25,402 nucleotides of DNA from a virus, in the IMG/VR virus record IMGVR_UViG_3300017971_000724, positions 1 through 25,402 of that record; one strand, 5' to 3'. Below the pieces are notes generated by a model. It saw nothing but the letters and a program-made list of their open reading frames with translations. It had not been told where the DNA came from and did no database searches. A program made the translations under genes and the position numbers. Below, in pieces: positions 23,971 through 25,402 of this stretch; the stretch's first letter is position 1; each line of letters opens with the position of its first letter.

Positions 23971-25400
23971 TATATCCACCTACTAAGGTCAACAATTTTT
24001 CGCCCGTCATCTCTCGGGCTGAAGCTCACAAGCGGCCACTTAGACCGCGACCTCTTAGACACTTCCCTCCATCCAAGCTCCTGCAAGATATAGCGTATGC
24101 AAATCGGATAATCAGACCACTTAGGGTCGGGAGTACCGTCGTTGCTGTCACCCTTGCGTTTCCAGTAGTGGTTGTCCATGTACTGCCTGACATAACGGCA
24201 GTTTTCCTTGACAAATAACCGCGGGTGATCCTTGGTATTTCCCCGCAAATAATCGTTGACAATGGAAATACCGGCCTCGGGATCACGGTTTCTGCCCTCA
24301 GCGGTTACAATTCCGTTCCGCCTGAACTCATCCCATGCGTTAAACCCCTTCAGGAGGGCGTTATATTTGCTCTTGGCAGAGGGATCTTGGTAGCGTACCC
24401 ACTTCCGCTTATCACCGGGAAACCCCTCAATCTGCTGAAATATTACCGCCAAATCAGCAATGCTTTTCTCTTCTGCAAGCTGCTTATCAAGTTCATCAAA
24501 AACAACAATATTCCCATCATGGTCCCGGTAAGCCCATATTGCCGCACACGGTTTGCTCTGGTGCCAGTCAAAAGCCATATACCAGTCTGCATCCCAATTT
24601 TCAGGTAACGGATGGTCAGCCGGTAAAATGTGTCCAGTATAGGTTTCAGAGTTCCAATAAGTATTCTGCCAGGGCCAATGAATGCGCTTGCCCCAGCTCG
24701 GATATTTACCGAAAACCTGAACGTCTATCTGCTCTTTCGTTTTGCCCTTGCTAAACCGCTCGATAAATTTTTGCGTAATTGCGGGGTTATCGGCCATACA
24801 AGCGTGAAATACTTCGATATCTGGGTCATCCATTGCCGCATCGACAACCTTTTCCTTTGTCCAGCTTGGCCCCTTTCCCTCTTCATAAGGGGGCGTTAAA
24901 CCTCCAAGTATTTTTCCATGCCCCTTGGCGTTTCGCAGGCCGCGCTTATTCTCATCCCATACGCGCTCATCGCTTTCTTCATCCATAACAAGAAGATCCT
25001 GCTCGCGCCCGCGCATGAACTGCCAGCCCTGCTCCTGGGTGACAAAGTTGATATAACTGCCGTTAAGAAGATCGATAGTCTTGTGGTCCTTCGTGTATCC
25101 CTTCTTAATCATACTTTTGGGCAGCAATGGCCCAACTTCCATGCTCCTCGGTTGTATGATTTGGGGCTCAAGCAGCTTCTCAAGGGCCACATCTTCAACA
25201 TTATCGAAAGAGGGCACAAGCACCCTGCACCGCAGCGGAGGATCAGCAAATTGCTTGGGATGGATGCCCAACAAATACTCAACAATATTCCAGTAGAGCA
25301 AAAGCGTCTTTCCGGTCCCGTTTGCCGCTATAAGCCACCGCTGCCACGCATCGGAGAGAATAAAGTTCATCTGCTGCTTATAGAAGTGCTTCTGCCACAT
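23970..25400 (-). CDS. terL: Terminase large subunit (DNA packaging motor, 5' end at window edge)
   Basis: 476 residues in the window. ATPase domain: Walker A AANGTGKT (25-32) and Walker B LLVMDEE (136-142) with the catalytic Glu pair. Nuclease domain: first RuvC-type Asp at 278 in WYMAFDWH, and an acidic residue in VVFDELDK (about 300). C-terminal LQELGWREVSKR ends it. Usual large terminases have about 30-50 residues before Walker A, and only 24 are seen here. The ATG at 25400 is at the very edge, so the true start may lie just outside. The small subunit must be further right. It packages DNA into the procapsid through the portal. Confidence 0.9.
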   Translation of the reverse strand: MWQKHFYKQQMNFILSDAWQRWLIAANGTGKTLLLYWNIVEYLLGIHPKQFADPPLRCRVLVPSFDNVEDVALEKLLEPQIIQPRSMEVGPLLPKSMIKKGYTKDHKTIDLLNGSYINFVTQEQGWQFMRGREQDLLVMDEESDERVWDENKRGLRNAKGHGKILGGLTPPYEEGKGPSWTKEKVVDAAMDDPDIEVFHACMADNPAITQKFIERFSKGKTKEQIDVQVFGKYPSWGKRIHWPWQNTYWNSETYTGHILPADHPLPENWDADWYMAFDWHQSKPCAAIWAYRDHDGNIVVFDELDKQLAEEKSIADLAVIFQQIEGFPGDKRKWVRYQDPSAKSKYNALLKGFNAWDEFRRNGIVTAEGRNRDPEAGISIVNDYLRGNTKDHPRLFVKENCRYVRQYMDNHYWKRKGDSNDGTPDPKWSDYPICIRYILQELGWREVSKRSRSKWPLVSFSPRDDGRKIVDLSRWI

Positions 25401-25402
25401 AA

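Noticed and set aside
1-25402. tRNA genes, attachment site or integrase indicating a prophage boundary
   Set aside because: None seen on either strand; every region is explained by late virion genes.

Overview
The window is a structural (late) gene block of an uncultivated tailed phage, almost certainly short-tailed (podovirus-like). All confidently called genes lie on the minus strand, so they are transcribed from the right edge to the left edge. In transcription order: large terminase (5' end cut by the right edge), small virion-like and zinc-ribbon proteins, a 47-residue basic microprotein, a cupin, the portal, a small protein, the scaffold and an SU10/DUF5309-type major capsid protein. 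Next comes a cassette of enzymes that do not build virions: a Maf/DUF115-type protein, two zinc ribbons, a SAM methyltransferase, a small unknown protein and a radical SAM/SPASM protein. Then come two small tandem paralogues, a head-tail adaptor-like protein, two unknown virion or tail proteins flanking a tail nozzle-like protein, a GNAT-like protein, three ejection-protein candidates and a giant fibre gene that runs off the left edge. There is no tape measure, sheath or tube gene, and there are Ala/Gln-rich internal-virion-like proteins. This is the basis for the short-tailed inference. I see no integrase, replication, lysis or tRNA genes and no CRISPR array. The host cannot be named from the sequence.

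Genes are very tightly packed. At least seven junctions overlap as TAATG, TGATG or ATGA, so translation is probably coupled along one or a few long late transcripts. Two RNA structures break this pattern. A GC-rich hairpin with a UUCG loop sits between the capsid stop codon and the DUF115 start. A terminator-like hairpin with a T-run sits about 12 bases before the Shine-Dalgarno of the fibre gene.

The leftmost 6.5 kb is one uninterrupted minus-strand reading frame, checked codon by codon: 2,156 codons from the ATG at 6469 down to base 2 with no stop. It encodes a repetitive, Asp/Thr/Gly/Ala-rich fibre-like protein that begins with what looks like a Sec signal peptide, which is unusual for a phage fibre. 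The many plus-strand frames in this region are shadows of it.

The most interesting content is: (1) the enzyme cassette between capsid and adaptor, which I infer to be a virion-modification or surface-glycan module; (2) the signal-peptide-bearing, repeat-built giant fibre and its leader hairpin; (3) an AT-rich block (about 6.7-9.8 kb) encoding two ejection-protein candidates whose base composition differs from the rest.
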